A stretch of DNA of 12,201 nt from Bacteroidota bacterium. GTDB taxonomy: Bacteria; Bacteroidota; Bacteroidia; Cytophagales; Cyclobacteriaceae. The stretch spans positions 1-12,201 of the forward strand of contig JAEZDW010000379.1 in the NCBI GenBank assembly GCA_023417955.1, given 5' to 3'. Below are positions 1-7,417 of the stretch, piece by piece. The notes beneath the pieces are model-generated. The model had not been told where the DNA came from. It searched no databases and saw only the letters and a program-made list of their open reading frames with translations. A program made the translations under genes and the position numbers. Position 1 is the stretch's first letter. Each line of letters opens with the position of its first letter.

Positions 1-325
1 GTACACGCATGTCCTCCTCATCGCGGGAGAAAGAACCGAGTTCGTTGGTCTTTCCGTCATAGGCGTCCTTAAGGAGGGCGAGAGACGACGAAAGGTGCGG
101 AAGAACGTCGTTGTCGAAGTTAACAGACGGATCGCCATTAGCGATTTCTTCCATCGCAAGCTGTGCTCGAATGGTTCTGTTTTTAACAGTTTCCCCCAGT
201 GAAATATAGGGGAGGTTTTGTTCGTACGTCAGGATCGTCTTTTTTTCGACGTATCCGATTAAAGCGGTGAGAATAATTCCTGTTGACAGGAAGAGCACGG
301 CGTACTGAATTGCGCGTTTTTTCAT
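1..325 (-). CDS. Membrane-anchored sensor-like protein, N-terminal part (runs off left edge)
   Basis: An open frame starts with ATG at 325 and stays open to position 1, giving the first 108 residues of a protein whose C-terminus lies outside the window. Residues 1-6 are basic (MKKRAI), and residues 7-26 form one hydrophobic helix (signal anchor or TM1). A polar, helical, probably periplasmic segment follows, with the pattern IRAQLAMEEIANGD at about 51-64 and DAYDG near 90. From memory, this style (helix, 'EE..aGD', then a second helix ending in an acidic-Gly motif) occurs in sensory input domains of hybrid histidine kinases and chemoreceptor-like proteins, so a signal-transduction receptor is my best guess. 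No kinase, HAMP or output domain is visible here. It lies 150 bases downstream of hemL on the same strand and probably has its own promoter. Confidence 0.6.
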   Translation of the reverse strand, partial: MKKRAIQYAVLFLSTGIILTALIGYVEKKTILTYEQNLPYISLGETVKNRTIRAQLAMEEIANGDPSVNFDNDVLPHLSSSLALLKDAYDGKTNELGSFSRDEEDMRV

Positions 326-371
326 GAATTAAAAAGTAGGTCTGTAAGAAGACTCGCAGCTGAAAAGTTAG

Positions 372-400
372 CAATATTAGAAAACATAAAGAAACCCCAA
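372..400 (-). promoter_or_regulatory. Possible Bacteroidota-type promoter for the left-edge sensor gene
   Basis: On the minus strand TTG (400-398) is followed after 18 bases by TAATATTG (379-372), one mismatch from the TAnnTTTG -7 element of the Bacteroidota primary sigma factor. This would give a leader of roughly 40-45 bases before the ATG at 325. The region is AT-rich and such matches arise by chance, so this is only a candidate. Confidence 0.28.
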
Positions 401-475
401 TCTGAGGCGAAATCATACACCCGTGCTTCCGTGTATGGTTGCGTCGATTGCTGCTGCGTTCTGCGCTGAAAATGG

Positions 476-1768
476 CTATTGCACGACCTCTGCGATTGCG
501 TTCCGGTTCGCCTCCAGTATCTCATCGACAACTGTCGGAGTGATTGCTGCGGAGATAAACATAGCCTCGAATTGTGAGGGTGCAAGATAAATTCCGCGGC
601 GGAGCATGGCCTGGAAATAACGCGCGAACATGCTTGTATCGGCTTTCCTGGCCGAATCGAAGTTGGTCACGGCCTCATCGGTAAAGAAAAGTGTAAACAT
701 TGATCCAACGCGATTGATCGTCCATGAAAAGCCCGCGTCCCTCCATTGTTTCTGCAGACCATCTGCCAACGCTTGTGTTCGCTGGTCCAGTTCAGCATAG
801 ACATTGGTATTCGCCTGCAGCGCCCGCAGCATTGCCATTCCCGCGGCCATCGCCAGCGGATTCCCCGAAAGGGTGCCAGCCTGATACACAGGACCTGCAG
901 GTGAGACCACATCCATGATATCGCGTCTGCCTCCGTATGCACCCACCGGAAGCCCGCCACCTATGATTTTGCCCAGTGTCGTCATGTCAGGTTTCACGTT
1001 GTAATATTCCTGTGCGCCTCCTGGGGCCAGGCGGAAACCGGTCATCACTTCGTCAAAGATCAATACAACACCCTTGTCGGTGCATATCTTGCGAAGGCCT
1101 TCAAGGTATCCGGGAAGCGGAGGCACACATCCCATATTACCCACAACGGGTTCAAGTATCAATGCGGCAACCTGACCTTTGTTTTGTTCGAGGGCATTCT
1201 CCACCGCCTCAAGGGAGTTGAAGGGAACGATGATCGTATCACGTGCCGTACCCTTTGTAACGCCCGGGCTATCGGGTGTTCCCATGGTCAACGCACCGCT
1301 TCCTGCTGCAATAAGAAAACTGTCGCCATGACCGTGGTAGCAGCCTTCCATTTTTATGATCTTGTCGCGACCGGTAAACCCTCTGGCTACGCGTACAGCT
1401 GACATGGTCGCCTCGGTACCTGAATTTACCATCCGCACTTTCTCAACAGAGGGCACCATCTGCGTGATTAGCTCAGCCATGACAACTTCGCGTGCCGTTG
1501 GTGCGCCGAACGAAGACGAATTCACAAGCGCATCGCGAACGGCATCTTCTACAGGCTCAAATGCATGACCGAAGATCATCGGCCCCCACGAATTGATAAG
1601 ATCAACATAGCGATTGCCGTCTTCATCGAAAAGGTAAGCGCCTTTTGCGCTCTTCATAAAAACCGGACTTCCTCCCACTGCTCTGAAAGCGCGAACGGGT
1701 GAATTCACACCGCCGGGAATAAATTGTTTTGCCTTCTCGAAGAGAGAGGCACTTTTCGAAAGTGACAT
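476..1768 (-). CDS. hemL: Glutamate-1-semialdehyde 2,1-aminomutase (HemL)
   Basis: This 430-residue protein is a full-length class-III PLP aminotransferase. It converts glutamate-1-semialdehyde to 5-aminolevulinate, the last step of the C5 route to haem precursors, in the cytosol. Hallmarks: an N-terminal FIPGGVNSPVRAF stretch (17-29) typical of HemL, NSGTEA (115-120) contacting the PLP phosphate, CYHGHGDS (143-150), the PLP-ring Asp239 in LIFDEVMTGFR, and the Schiff-base Lys267 in TLGKIIGGGLPVG. GTLSGNP (298-304) is also intact. The ATG at 1768 gives the usual N-terminus. No Shine-Dalgarno sequence is visible, which is normal for this phylum. The gene begins 7 bases after the stop of the TPR/periplasmic-binding-fold gene, so the two are probably co-transcribed. 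No active-site loss or frameshift is seen. Confidence 0.97.
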   Translation of the reverse strand: MSLSKSASLFEKAKQFIPGGVNSPVRAFRAVGGSPVFMKSAKGAYLFDEDGNRYVDLINSWGPMIFGHAFEPVEDAVRDALVNSSSFGAPTAREVVMAELITQMVPSVEKVRMVNSGTEATMSAVRVARGFTGRDKIIKMEGCYHGHGDSFLIAAGSGALTMGTPDSPGVTKGTARDTIIVPFNSLEAVENALEQNKGQVAALILEPVVGNMGCVPPLPGYLEGLRKICTDKGVVLIFDEVMTGFRLAPGGAQEYYNVKPDMTTLGKIIGGGLPVGAYGGRRDIMDVVSPAGPVYQAGTLSGNPLAMAAGMAMLRALQANTNVYAELDQRTQALADGLQKQWRDAGFSWTINRVGSMFTLFFTDEAVTNFDSARKADTSMFARYFQAMLRRGIYLAPSQFEAMFISAAITPTVVDEILEANRNAIAEVVQ

Positions 1769-1775
1769 AGTGTGT

Positions 1776-3488
1776 CTATTGTTGGATGACTTTCATTCCT
1801 CCATCCCTGTACCGAATGAAAGGAATGAAGTGATTGTCTCGCGTATTCTGAAAATTGTAACCCTGGAACAAGATGCCCGGAACAAAGTCGCGTTTGTTTA
1901 AAGCATCCTGAAAATAAACGCCATGCTCGTGCAGCAGGCGTCCCGTTACCATCATGATTTCATACCCGAGTTGCGCGTGCTGCGAAGGGACGCGACCATG
2001 TTTTGAGATGTATTTCTTAACGAATGACTGCAAGTCAGCATCATCGTGTGATACAAAATTTGGGGCAGCCAGGACAATGGGAAGTGTCTGATATTTTTCA
2101 AAGTCAACAATCGTGTTTTCAAGCCACGATTCGCTGCCAAGCACGACAATGCCATCGCCACGGGTTTCAATGGCACTGATCACCTTCGCATAAATCAACG
2201 GATCGTCGGAGGCGACGAATATGCTTCCCAGGCTGTCTTTCTTCAGTGTAAATTCTTTCGGGTTCTTGAAATCGTCATACTCCGTAGCAGTTGTAAGCAT
2301 CGGCAAAATGTTTCTGACATTCTCACGCGAGATCGCATAGGAACCAACGATCTGCAAGCCCTTCTCTCTGGCAGCGTTCATGAATGTTTCCGCTACAACC
2401 GAATCACGTCGCGTAGTTCCATAAATAACCATGCAGTTCTTCCGCGTCGCGTAGCCAGCCAGAAATTCACCTGAAGCCCGCCCCAGTGTTTCTATTGAGG
2501 GCTGGAACAGGTAACTGTACGGATTGTTTTGCGTCAACTCACGGTTGACTGCAAAAGGATTAATAACGTTTACCTTATTTGTGAGCGCGAAATCGAGAAG
2601 AGGTTTACTTTCTTCCTGGAAGAACGGACCAATAATAAGATCGGTGTTTTTTAGTTCTTCGGTTTCAAGAATGCGATTAATTGCAGGTAACGTTCTTTCA
2701 GTGTCATACGCACGAAGGCTGATGTTAACGCCTGACTGCTTCAGGGTATCAACAGCCTGTTGCATGCCTTCGTAAAAATCGAGCACGATCTGATTTCTTT
2801 TTCGGCTCGTTGTTGGCTCAAGCGTTCTCACCATAAACGGCATGACGACGGAAACGGCATACTGTTCCTTCTTAAAGGATTTCGGAGCCTCCGGAATAAA
2901 CTCTGCGCGCTTAAGGCGAAACGAAGAGATAAGATTTTCGAGCAATGCCTTGTTAGCGGGATCATTAAGATCAGCAGCCAGAATGTGTGCAAGGCGGCGT
3001 GCAATGGTTTCATCCTTGGGATGCTCCTCGTTCATCATCCGCAATGTTTCAACATCATCAATCTTTGTCAGCGCCTGTTTCTTTACAGCATCGATGTCCT
3101 TCTGAAACTTTCTGTCATCAATAGTTGCAAATGTTTTCCACGCCTGGAAATAATCACCGTTGTCGGCGTGAATTTTCGCAAGCCAGAAGTTCACCTCATT
3201 AAGCTTATCCCATTTGGGATATACGGACTTGATATGATTAAACTGATCTTTCGCGACGGTCCGGTAGCCCTGATGATAGGCGGCTACAGCATAGTAAAAG
3301 CTCGCGTATTCAGAGAACGGATTATTCTGATCATAGGGAATCAGCGGCTTGAACGTTTCCATAGCAAGGTTGTACTTGCCCTCGCGAAACAATTGTTTGG
3401 CGTTGCTGTACTGACTTTTGTAGTCTACCTGTGCAACAACGCAAGAGCTGAGAAATACTAACGTGCCGGCAAAAATTAGTCTTAGCAT
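1776..3488 (-). CDS. Exported TPR plus periplasmic-binding-fold protein, LpoA-like architecture
   Basis: 570 residues from the ATG at 3488. An upstream in-frame TTG at 3524 would place 12 polar residues before the signal peptide, so I prefer the ATG. Residues 1-20 are a signal peptide containing LSSC (13-16), an acceptable lipobox. Cleavage after VVA, leaving Gln20 first, is the alternative. Residues ~27-125 are helical TPR-like repeats (AKQLFREGKYNLAMETF, then YYAVAAYHQGYRTVAKDQF, then FWLAKIHADNGDYFQAWKTF). Residues ~209-570 resemble a type I periplasmic-binding fold of the branched-chain amino-acid receptor class: VVMPFM strand, FYEGMQQAVDTL helix, DLIIGPF, VNVINPFA, YSYLFQPS. TPR followed by this fold, with no visible ABC permease next door, is the architecture of LpoA, the outer-membrane activator of penicillin-binding proteins. 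Related Bacteroidota proteins often carry LysM repeats; none is seen here. The ligand is unknown. Confidence 0.85.
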   Translation of the reverse strand: MLRLIFAGTLVFLSSCVVAQVDYKSQYSNAKQLFREGKYNLAMETFKPLIPYDQNNPFSEYASFYYAVAAYHQGYRTVAKDQFNHIKSVYPKWDKLNEVNFWLAKIHADNGDYFQAWKTFATIDDRKFQKDIDAVKKQALTKIDDVETLRMMNEEHPKDETIARRLAHILAADLNDPANKALLENLISSFRLKRAEFIPEAPKSFKKEQYAVSVVMPFMVRTLEPTTSRKRNQIVLDFYEGMQQAVDTLKQSGVNISLRAYDTERTLPAINRILETEELKNTDLIIGPFFQEESKPLLDFALTNKVNVINPFAVNRELTQNNPYSYLFQPSIETLGRASGEFLAGYATRKNCMVIYGTTRRDSVVAETFMNAAREKGLQIVGSYAISRENVRNILPMLTTATEYDDFKNPKEFTLKKDSLGSIFVASDDPLIYAKVISAIETRGDGIVVLGSESWLENTIVDFEKYQTLPIVLAAPNFVSHDDADLQSFVKKYISKHGRVPSQHAQLGYEIMMVTGRLLHEHGVYFQDALNKRDFVPGILFQGYNFQNTRDNHFIPFIRYRDGGMKVIQQ

Positions 3489-3527
3489 ACTGAAATTATC
3501 TAAGCCATTAATAATTAACACCAAACC

Positions 3528-3550
3528 AAAAAGGGAGTTCGCTTACTCCC
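3528..3550 (-). terminator. Intrinsic terminator overlapping the guaA stop codon
   Basis: Read on the minus strand, GGGAGT (3550-3545), a 6-base loop and ACTCCC (3538-3533) form a perfect 6-bp stem, followed directly by TTTTT (3532-3528). The left half of the stem is coding: it contains the end of the Trp codon, the final Glu codon and the first T of the TAA stop (3545-3543). The short stem and five-base T run suggest partial rather than complete termination. Confidence 0.6.
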
Positions 3551-5069
3551 ATTCAATTGTAGCGGGAGGTTTCGAACTGATGTCGTACACGACCCGGTTC
3601 ACACCTTTGACCTTATTGATGATATCACTGGAGACGGTTGCGAGAAACTCATAAGGCAGATGCGCCCAGTCAGCCGTCATGCCATCGGTACTTGTCACAG
3701 CCCGCAGGCTAACAACGCGTTCGTAGGTGCGTTCGTCGCCCATCACCCCTACTGACTGTACCGGCAACAACATTGCGCCGGCCTGCCAAACCTTGTCGTA
3801 AAGACCGTGCTCTTTCAATCCATTGATAAAGATGCTGTCAACCTCCTGGAGGGTCTGCACCTTTTCCGCCGTAATGTCACCCAGGATACGAATTCCGAGA
3901 CCCGGCCCGGGAAACGGATGACGTCCCAAAATAGTGGGGTCGATTTCAAGGCTACGACCTACTTCGCGCACTTCATCCTTAAATAACGTGTTGAGCGGCT
4001 CGACTACTTTAAGTTTCATCGTCGCCGGTAAACCTCCAACGTTGTGGTGCGATTTTATTGTGGCGGAAGGACCTTTTACGCTGACTGATTCGATGACATC
4101 GGGATAAATTGTTCCCTGCCCGAGCCATTTTACATTGGTAATCTTATGAGCTTCCTGGTCGAATACATCGATAAACGTGCGGCCGATAGCCTTGCGTTTT
4201 GCCTCGGGATCGGTAAGACCGCTCAACGCCTTATAGAACTGATCACGGGCGTCCACACCCTTAATATTAAGGCCCATGTGCTTGTACGAGTCCAGCACCT
4301 GTTCAAACTCGCCTTTTCGAAGCAGACCATTGTCGACAAAAATGCAGTGTAGATTTTTGCCAATTGCCCGGTGAATAAGCGTAGCAGCCACTGTGGAGTC
4401 AACTCCGCCCGACAACGCCATGACTACCTGATCGTTCCCCAGCTTCTGCTTAAGATCCGCGACTGTTGATTCAACAAACTGGTCGGGAGTCCAGTCCTGC
4501 ACGCAATTGCAGATATGCACCACGAAATTCCGAAGGAGGTTTTTGCCCTCGACGGTGTGGGTAACTTCAGGGTGGAACTGAATGCCGTATACGTTTGTAT
4601 CCTTCACCTGGTATGCGGCTACCGGCACCGATGAAGTTCCGGCGATAACGTCAAACTGCTCGGGTACGGATGAAATCGTATCTGAATGCGACATCCATAC
4701 CTGGGTGTCGAGCGAAATTTCTTTGAGCAGAGGGCTGTGATGATCAACCTTTGAGAGGCGGGCGCGACCATACTCCCTGATTTCGGATGGCAATACCTTG
4801 CCACCGCTCTTGTGCGCAATCAGCTGAGCACCATAGCACACGCCCAATACGGGCAGGTCGCCGAAAACGTTGAGATCGACATCGGGTGCACCAGCTTCCC
4901 TTACTGAACACGGGCTTCCCGATAAAATCACGCCGCGGACCTCGGGCGTTATCGTTGGAATCTTGTTAAAAGGGTGGATTTCACAATAAACGTTCAATTC
5001 CCTAACCCTGCGTGCGATCAATTGTGTGTACTGGGAACCAAAATCCAGTATTAGAATCTGCTGCGACAT
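3543..5069 (-). CDS. guaA: GMP synthase (glutamine-hydrolysing)
   Basis: 508 residues from the ATG at 5069, giving the canonical MSQQILILDFGSQYTQ start. An in-frame GTG at 5102 would add 11 residues and is rejected because a promoter element lies between the two. The enzyme amidates XMP to GMP using ATP and glutamine. Order of domains: class I glutamine amidotransferase (1-~190) with nucleophile Cys78 in GVCYGAQ and His166/Glu168 in FHPEVTH; ATP-pyrophosphatase domain with P-loop SGGVDS (220-225); C-terminal dimerisation and XMP-binding domain with RHPFPGPGLGIRI (383-395) and terminal KPPATIEWE. All key residues are present and the length is normal. It appears to be a single-gene transcription unit, with a promoter element against its start and a terminator at its stop. 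Confidence 0.98.
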   Translation of the reverse strand: MSQQILILDFGSQYTQLIARRVRELNVYCEIHPFNKIPTITPEVRGVILSGSPCSVREAGAPDVDLNVFGDLPVLGVCYGAQLIAHKSGGKVLPSEIREYGRARLSKVDHHSPLLKEISLDTQVWMSHSDTISSVPEQFDVIAGTSSVPVAAYQVKDTNVYGIQFHPEVTHTVEGKNLLRNFVVHICNCVQDWTPDQFVESTVADLKQKLGNDQVVMALSGGVDSTVAATLIHRAIGKNLHCIFVDNGLLRKGEFEQVLDSYKHMGLNIKGVDARDQFYKALSGLTDPEAKRKAIGRTFIDVFDQEAHKITNVKWLGQGTIYPDVIESVSVKGPSATIKSHHNVGGLPATMKLKVVEPLNTLFKDEVREVGRSLEIDPTILGRHPFPGPGLGIRILGDITAEKVQTLQEVDSIFINGLKEHGLYDKVWQAGAMLLPVQSVGVMGDERTYERVVSLRAVTSTDGMTADWAHLPYEFLATVSSDIINKVKGVNRVVYDISSKPPATIEWE

Positions 5070-5074
5070 GGGTG

Positions 5075-5082
5075 CAAAGATA
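5075..5082 (-). promoter_or_regulatory. -7 promoter element of guaA (TATCTTTG)
   Basis: The minus strand reads TATCTTTGCACCC directly before the guaA ATG. TATCTTTG is a perfect match to the Bacteroidota TAnnTTTG -7 element, and the following GCA is also typical. Only five bases separate the element from the start codon, so the transcript would be leaderless or nearly so. I see no clean TTG at the -33 position 19-21 bases upstream. The nearest TTG (in GATTTTG) ends 11 bases upstream, which is too close. Confidence 0.6.
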
Positions 5083-5144
5083 ACAGCAGATTTCAAAATC
5101 ACTATTGAACAAACCGGCGAGTAGCAGGCCGGCCGACGAGTGCA

Positions 5145-5762
5145 TCAGCGGCTCATCATCATCACGCCGAGCTTGAATCCCACGGCATTGAATCCGTTGT
5201 AGTCAAAATTGTCGTTTTTGTTGGTTGAATAGTCAAAATGAACACCTGCAATGGCACCGAGTGAACGATATTTCCCGAAACGAACTACAACGCCAGCCTC
5301 CGGCCGCGCGACGAATCCCCATCCGGCATAGCTTTCATCGTAAATATTATAGTACAGCGTATAGTCGTTATAATTGGCTCCAAGACCCAATCCCGCGTAG
5401 GGAAATATTATCTCGCTTTCGCCCACCGGAAAATAGTACTGGCCACTGATCACCGCGCCGTACTGATAGATGTATTTGTAATAATCTGTGGTAATAGCGC
5501 CGCTCTCCTGTTGAAACGTCCGCGTTTCTTCATATTGATCGAACGTCGTCCAGTTTACATCAACGCCCAGAGAGATGCGCTTCTCATGGATGAAAAACCG
5601 GTAACCTACCTTACCACCATGCGGGCTGGAACTATCCAGCCAGTCCGTATTTGAAAGAGGCACCTGATAATTCCAGGCGAGATAGAAATAGTTCTCCTGC
5701 GCCGACACCAGCGTCGCCGCCGAAAGGAAACAAAACAATATAAATATCTTCTTCGTCGTCAT
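5145..5762 (-). CDS. Small outer-membrane beta-barrel protein
   Basis: 205 residues with a clear signal peptide: MTTKK, then the hydrophobic stretch IFILFCFLSAATLV, cleaved after SA to leave Gln22. The mature part is rich in aromatic residues and shows alternating hydrophobic/polar strands separated by Gly, Asn and Asp turns: FYLAWNYQVPL, GGKVGYRFFI, ISLGVDVNWTTF, YGAVISGQYYFP, FPYAGLGLGANY, GWGFVARPEAGVVVRFG, AIAGVHFDYST and VGFKLGVMMM. This fits an OmpA/OmpX-like barrel of about 8 strands in the outer membrane. No catalytic motif or TonB box is visible, so the function is unknown. Its ATG overlaps the TGA of the DUF4136 lipoprotein gene (ATGA), which suggests translational coupling and perhaps a shared job in the cell envelope. 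Confidence 0.8.
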   Translation of the reverse strand: MTTKKIFILFCFLSAATLVSAQENYFYLAWNYQVPLSNTDWLDSSSPHGGKVGYRFFIHEKRISLGVDVNWTTFDQYEETRTFQQESGAITTDYYKYIYQYGAVISGQYYFPVGESEIIFPYAGLGLGANYNDYTLYYNIYDESYAGWGFVARPEAGVVVRFGKYRSLGAIAGVHFDYSTNKNDNFDYNGFNAVGFKLGVMMMSR

Positions 5763-6385
5763 TCTGCTTTAATGTAAGGGGACTGGTCAAAGGCCTGATT
5801 GATACCGTCTTTTGATTGCTGCTCGCGATCGACGGTGCTGATCAAATCGCCCATATACGCGGTCCAGATCACCTTTACTTTATTGTCCGGGGTTCTGTTA
5901 ACCATATCCACGATTTCAATTACAAGCGCACCCGTGTTACTTGCGTAAGTCTGAACTATGGGATAGTTGTAGTAATATCCGCCATAGCCATAGTAGCCGG
6001 AATAATAAGGATAGTAATTCCCCGGATAGACGACCTGTTGAAAGAAGTTGATATCATTCGCAATCAGGACGTTTACAACCAAATCCGGATTTTCTTTTTT
6101 GCCTACCCGGCCGTAACCCCGGGCGTTCATGTTACTCTGCACCTGCTGCAGGATCGGCCTTACCAGCGTGCTCTTGGCGTGGGTCAGTAATGTGTCCGTT
6201 GTACGGTTTGAAACGAAGCCGATGGTATCGGTCGGCATCGCATAAGTAGCGTAAGATGAAAAATTAACAGCGGGATCATAGTTCGTGGATACGACAAACT
6301 GATCCAGCAGTTTGAGGGTATCCGGTTCGGGCTGGCACGAAGCAAACCCGGCAACAATCAGCACAAAAACAGCAAACTTCTTCAT
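5759..6385 (-). CDS. DUF4136-family lipoprotein with Tyr/Gly-rich loop
   Basis: 208 residues from the ATG at 6385. An in-frame TTG two codons upstream is less likely. MKKFAVFVLIVAGFASC is a lipoprotein signal with the acylated residue at Cys17. The Phe at the -3 position of the lipobox is atypical but tolerated in this phylum. The mature chain starts CQPEPD. The family is recognised by the N-terminal NYDPAVNFSSYATYAMP (35-51), DLVVNV (101-106), GALVIEIVD followed by KVIWTAYMGDL (152-181), and the terminal INQAF..SPY. DUF4136 proteins are envelope lipoproteins of unknown function. An insert at about 120-141 is almost entirely Tyr, Gly, Pro and Asn (NYYPYYSGYYGYGG). The stop codon overlaps the start of the beta-barrel gene. 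Confidence 0.8.
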   Translation of the reverse strand: MKKFAVFVLIVAGFASCQPEPDTLKLLDQFVVSTNYDPAVNFSSYATYAMPTDTIGFVSNRTTDTLLTHAKSTLVRPILQQVQSNMNARGYGRVGKKENPDLVVNVLIANDINFFQQVVYPGNYYPYYSGYYGYGGYYYNYPIVQTYASNTGALVIEIVDMVNRTPDNKVKVIWTAYMGDLISTVDREQQSKDGINQAFDQSPYIKAE

Positions 6386-6508
6386 TATCAATCAAGTTAG
6401 ATCCTTAAAAAGCCGAATAAAACAATGCCACCTGTTTAAAAAACGCACCTCTAGGTTGCATGTTGCATTCAATAGTATAGACACAGGAACAGCTGGTTTC
6501 GTTTGAAA
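6386..6508. other. Intergenic gap between menA and the DUF4136 gene
   Basis: 123 bases containing a perfect tandem GTTGCAT pair (6455-6468) and, on the minus strand, TACTATTG (6477-6470), one mismatch from the TAnnTTTG element but with no TTG at the right distance upstream. I see no convincing terminator for menA. The gap probably holds the promoter of the lipoprotein/beta-barrel pair, but I cannot point to it with confidence. Confidence 0.35.
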
Positions 6509-7399
6509 TCAGCTCAGTAATTGTCCGAGGCCAAAGAGAAACACAAAAGCGAGCGTCGACAGTGCCATTTGTTTCAGGAAGGGATCCAGCTGTTCCGGCT
6601 CACGGCGGGTAATAGAAATTCCGTTCCATAAAAAGAGCGGTACAGTAAGCAGAAACAACCATTGCCAGGCGGAGCCATCGCGTAATACGACATAAGCAGT
6701 CCCTGCAACAAGTCCTCCGGCAAGCAGAAGCCAATGGTAGATGCGTGCATTCTTTGAACCTATTCGAACAGGAACCGAAAACTTTCCGGCTTTGATATCT
6801 GAATGAACATCACGCATATTGTTGATGTTAAGCACACCGACGGAGAACAAGCCGCAACTTATAGCCGGGAGCAAAAGGATGCTGTCCAATTGCCGGGCGA
6901 AGAGGTAATATGAACCGAGCACACCAACAATTCCGAAAAAGATAAACACCGAAATATCACCCAGTCCTGCATATCCATACGGTTTCTTTCCAACAGTGTA
7001 CCCAATGGCGGCGGCAATGCTTAGCAAACCGAGAATCAGGAAAAAAAAGATTGCCTTCCAGTTTGTACCAAATGCGACGAGCAGTAGGGAAATCCCAGTA
7101 GCAAAACTAAGGGCCGAGAAAATGACGATGGCGCGTTTCATAGCTCCCGCTGAAATTGTCCCGGACTGCACAGCCCTGCTGGGACCTTTGCGATCAGTAC
7201 TGTCAGCTCCGTGGACAGAGTCGCCGTAATCATTTGCGAGGTTTGAAAGTATCTGCAGAAATATTGTGGTCGCGACACAGAGCAGGAAGATGCTCCACCT
7301 GAATACACCCTTTCCTGCGGCCAGGAATCCTCCCATGGCTATCGAGGAAAGTGCGAGGGGCAATGTTCTGAGACGGAATGCTTCGAGCCAGGCTTTCAT
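6509..7399 (-). CDS. menA: 1,4-dihydroxy-2-naphthoate polyprenyltransferase (MenA)
   Basis: 296 residues, UbiA superfamily, with about eight or nine hydrophobic helices, placed in the inner membrane. It attaches the polyprenyl chain to 1,4-dihydroxy-2-naphthoate to make demethylmenaquinone, the committed membrane step of menaquinone synthesis. The first Asp-rich motif is NLANDYGD (53-60) followed by GAD and KGPSRAVQSG (71-80), a MenA signature. The second is NNMRDVHSDIKAGK (193-206). Both bind Mg2+ and the prenyl diphosphate. MKAWLEAFRLRTLPLAL is a typical MenA start. The ATG lies 18 bases after the DoxX stop, so menA is probably the last gene of the peroxidase-DoxX unit. Other men genes are not in view, so the assignment rests on motifs rather than neighbourhood. 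Confidence 0.92.
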   Translation of the reverse strand: MKAWLEAFRLRTLPLALSSIAMGGFLAAGKGVFRWSIFLLCVATTIFLQILSNLANDYGDSVHGADSTDRKGPSRAVQSGTISAGAMKRAIVIFSALSFATGISLLLVAFGTNWKAIFFFLILGLLSIAAAIGYTVGKKPYGYAGLGDISVFIFFGIVGVLGSYYLFARQLDSILLLPAISCGLFSVGVLNINNMRDVHSDIKAGKFSVPVRIGSKNARIYHWLLLAGGLVAGTAYVVLRDGSAWQWLFLLTVPLFLWNGISITRREPEQLDPFLKQMALSTLAFVFLFGLGQLLS

Positions 7400-7417
7400 T
7401 TCAACCCTGAAAATAAG

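Noticed and set aside
415..436. ATACAC...GTGTAT inverted repeat as a hemL terminator
   Set aside because: A 6-bp AT-rich stem with a 10-base loop and no following T run on the minus strand; too weak to call a terminator.
2760..3461. A 233-residue plus-strand open frame
   Set aside because: It lies wholly antisense to the LpoA-like gene, whose minus-strand reading has a signal peptide, TPR repeats and a recognisable fold. The plus-strand translation shows no family motif.
3489..3524. TTG start at 3524 for the LpoA-like gene
   Set aside because: It would add 12 polar residues before a perfect signal peptide; the ATG at 3488 is the natural start.
5127..5134. GGCCGGCC palindrome after the beta-barrel gene
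   Set aside because: A self-complementary octamer without loop or T run. It probably has no role and is common by chance in GC-rich patches.
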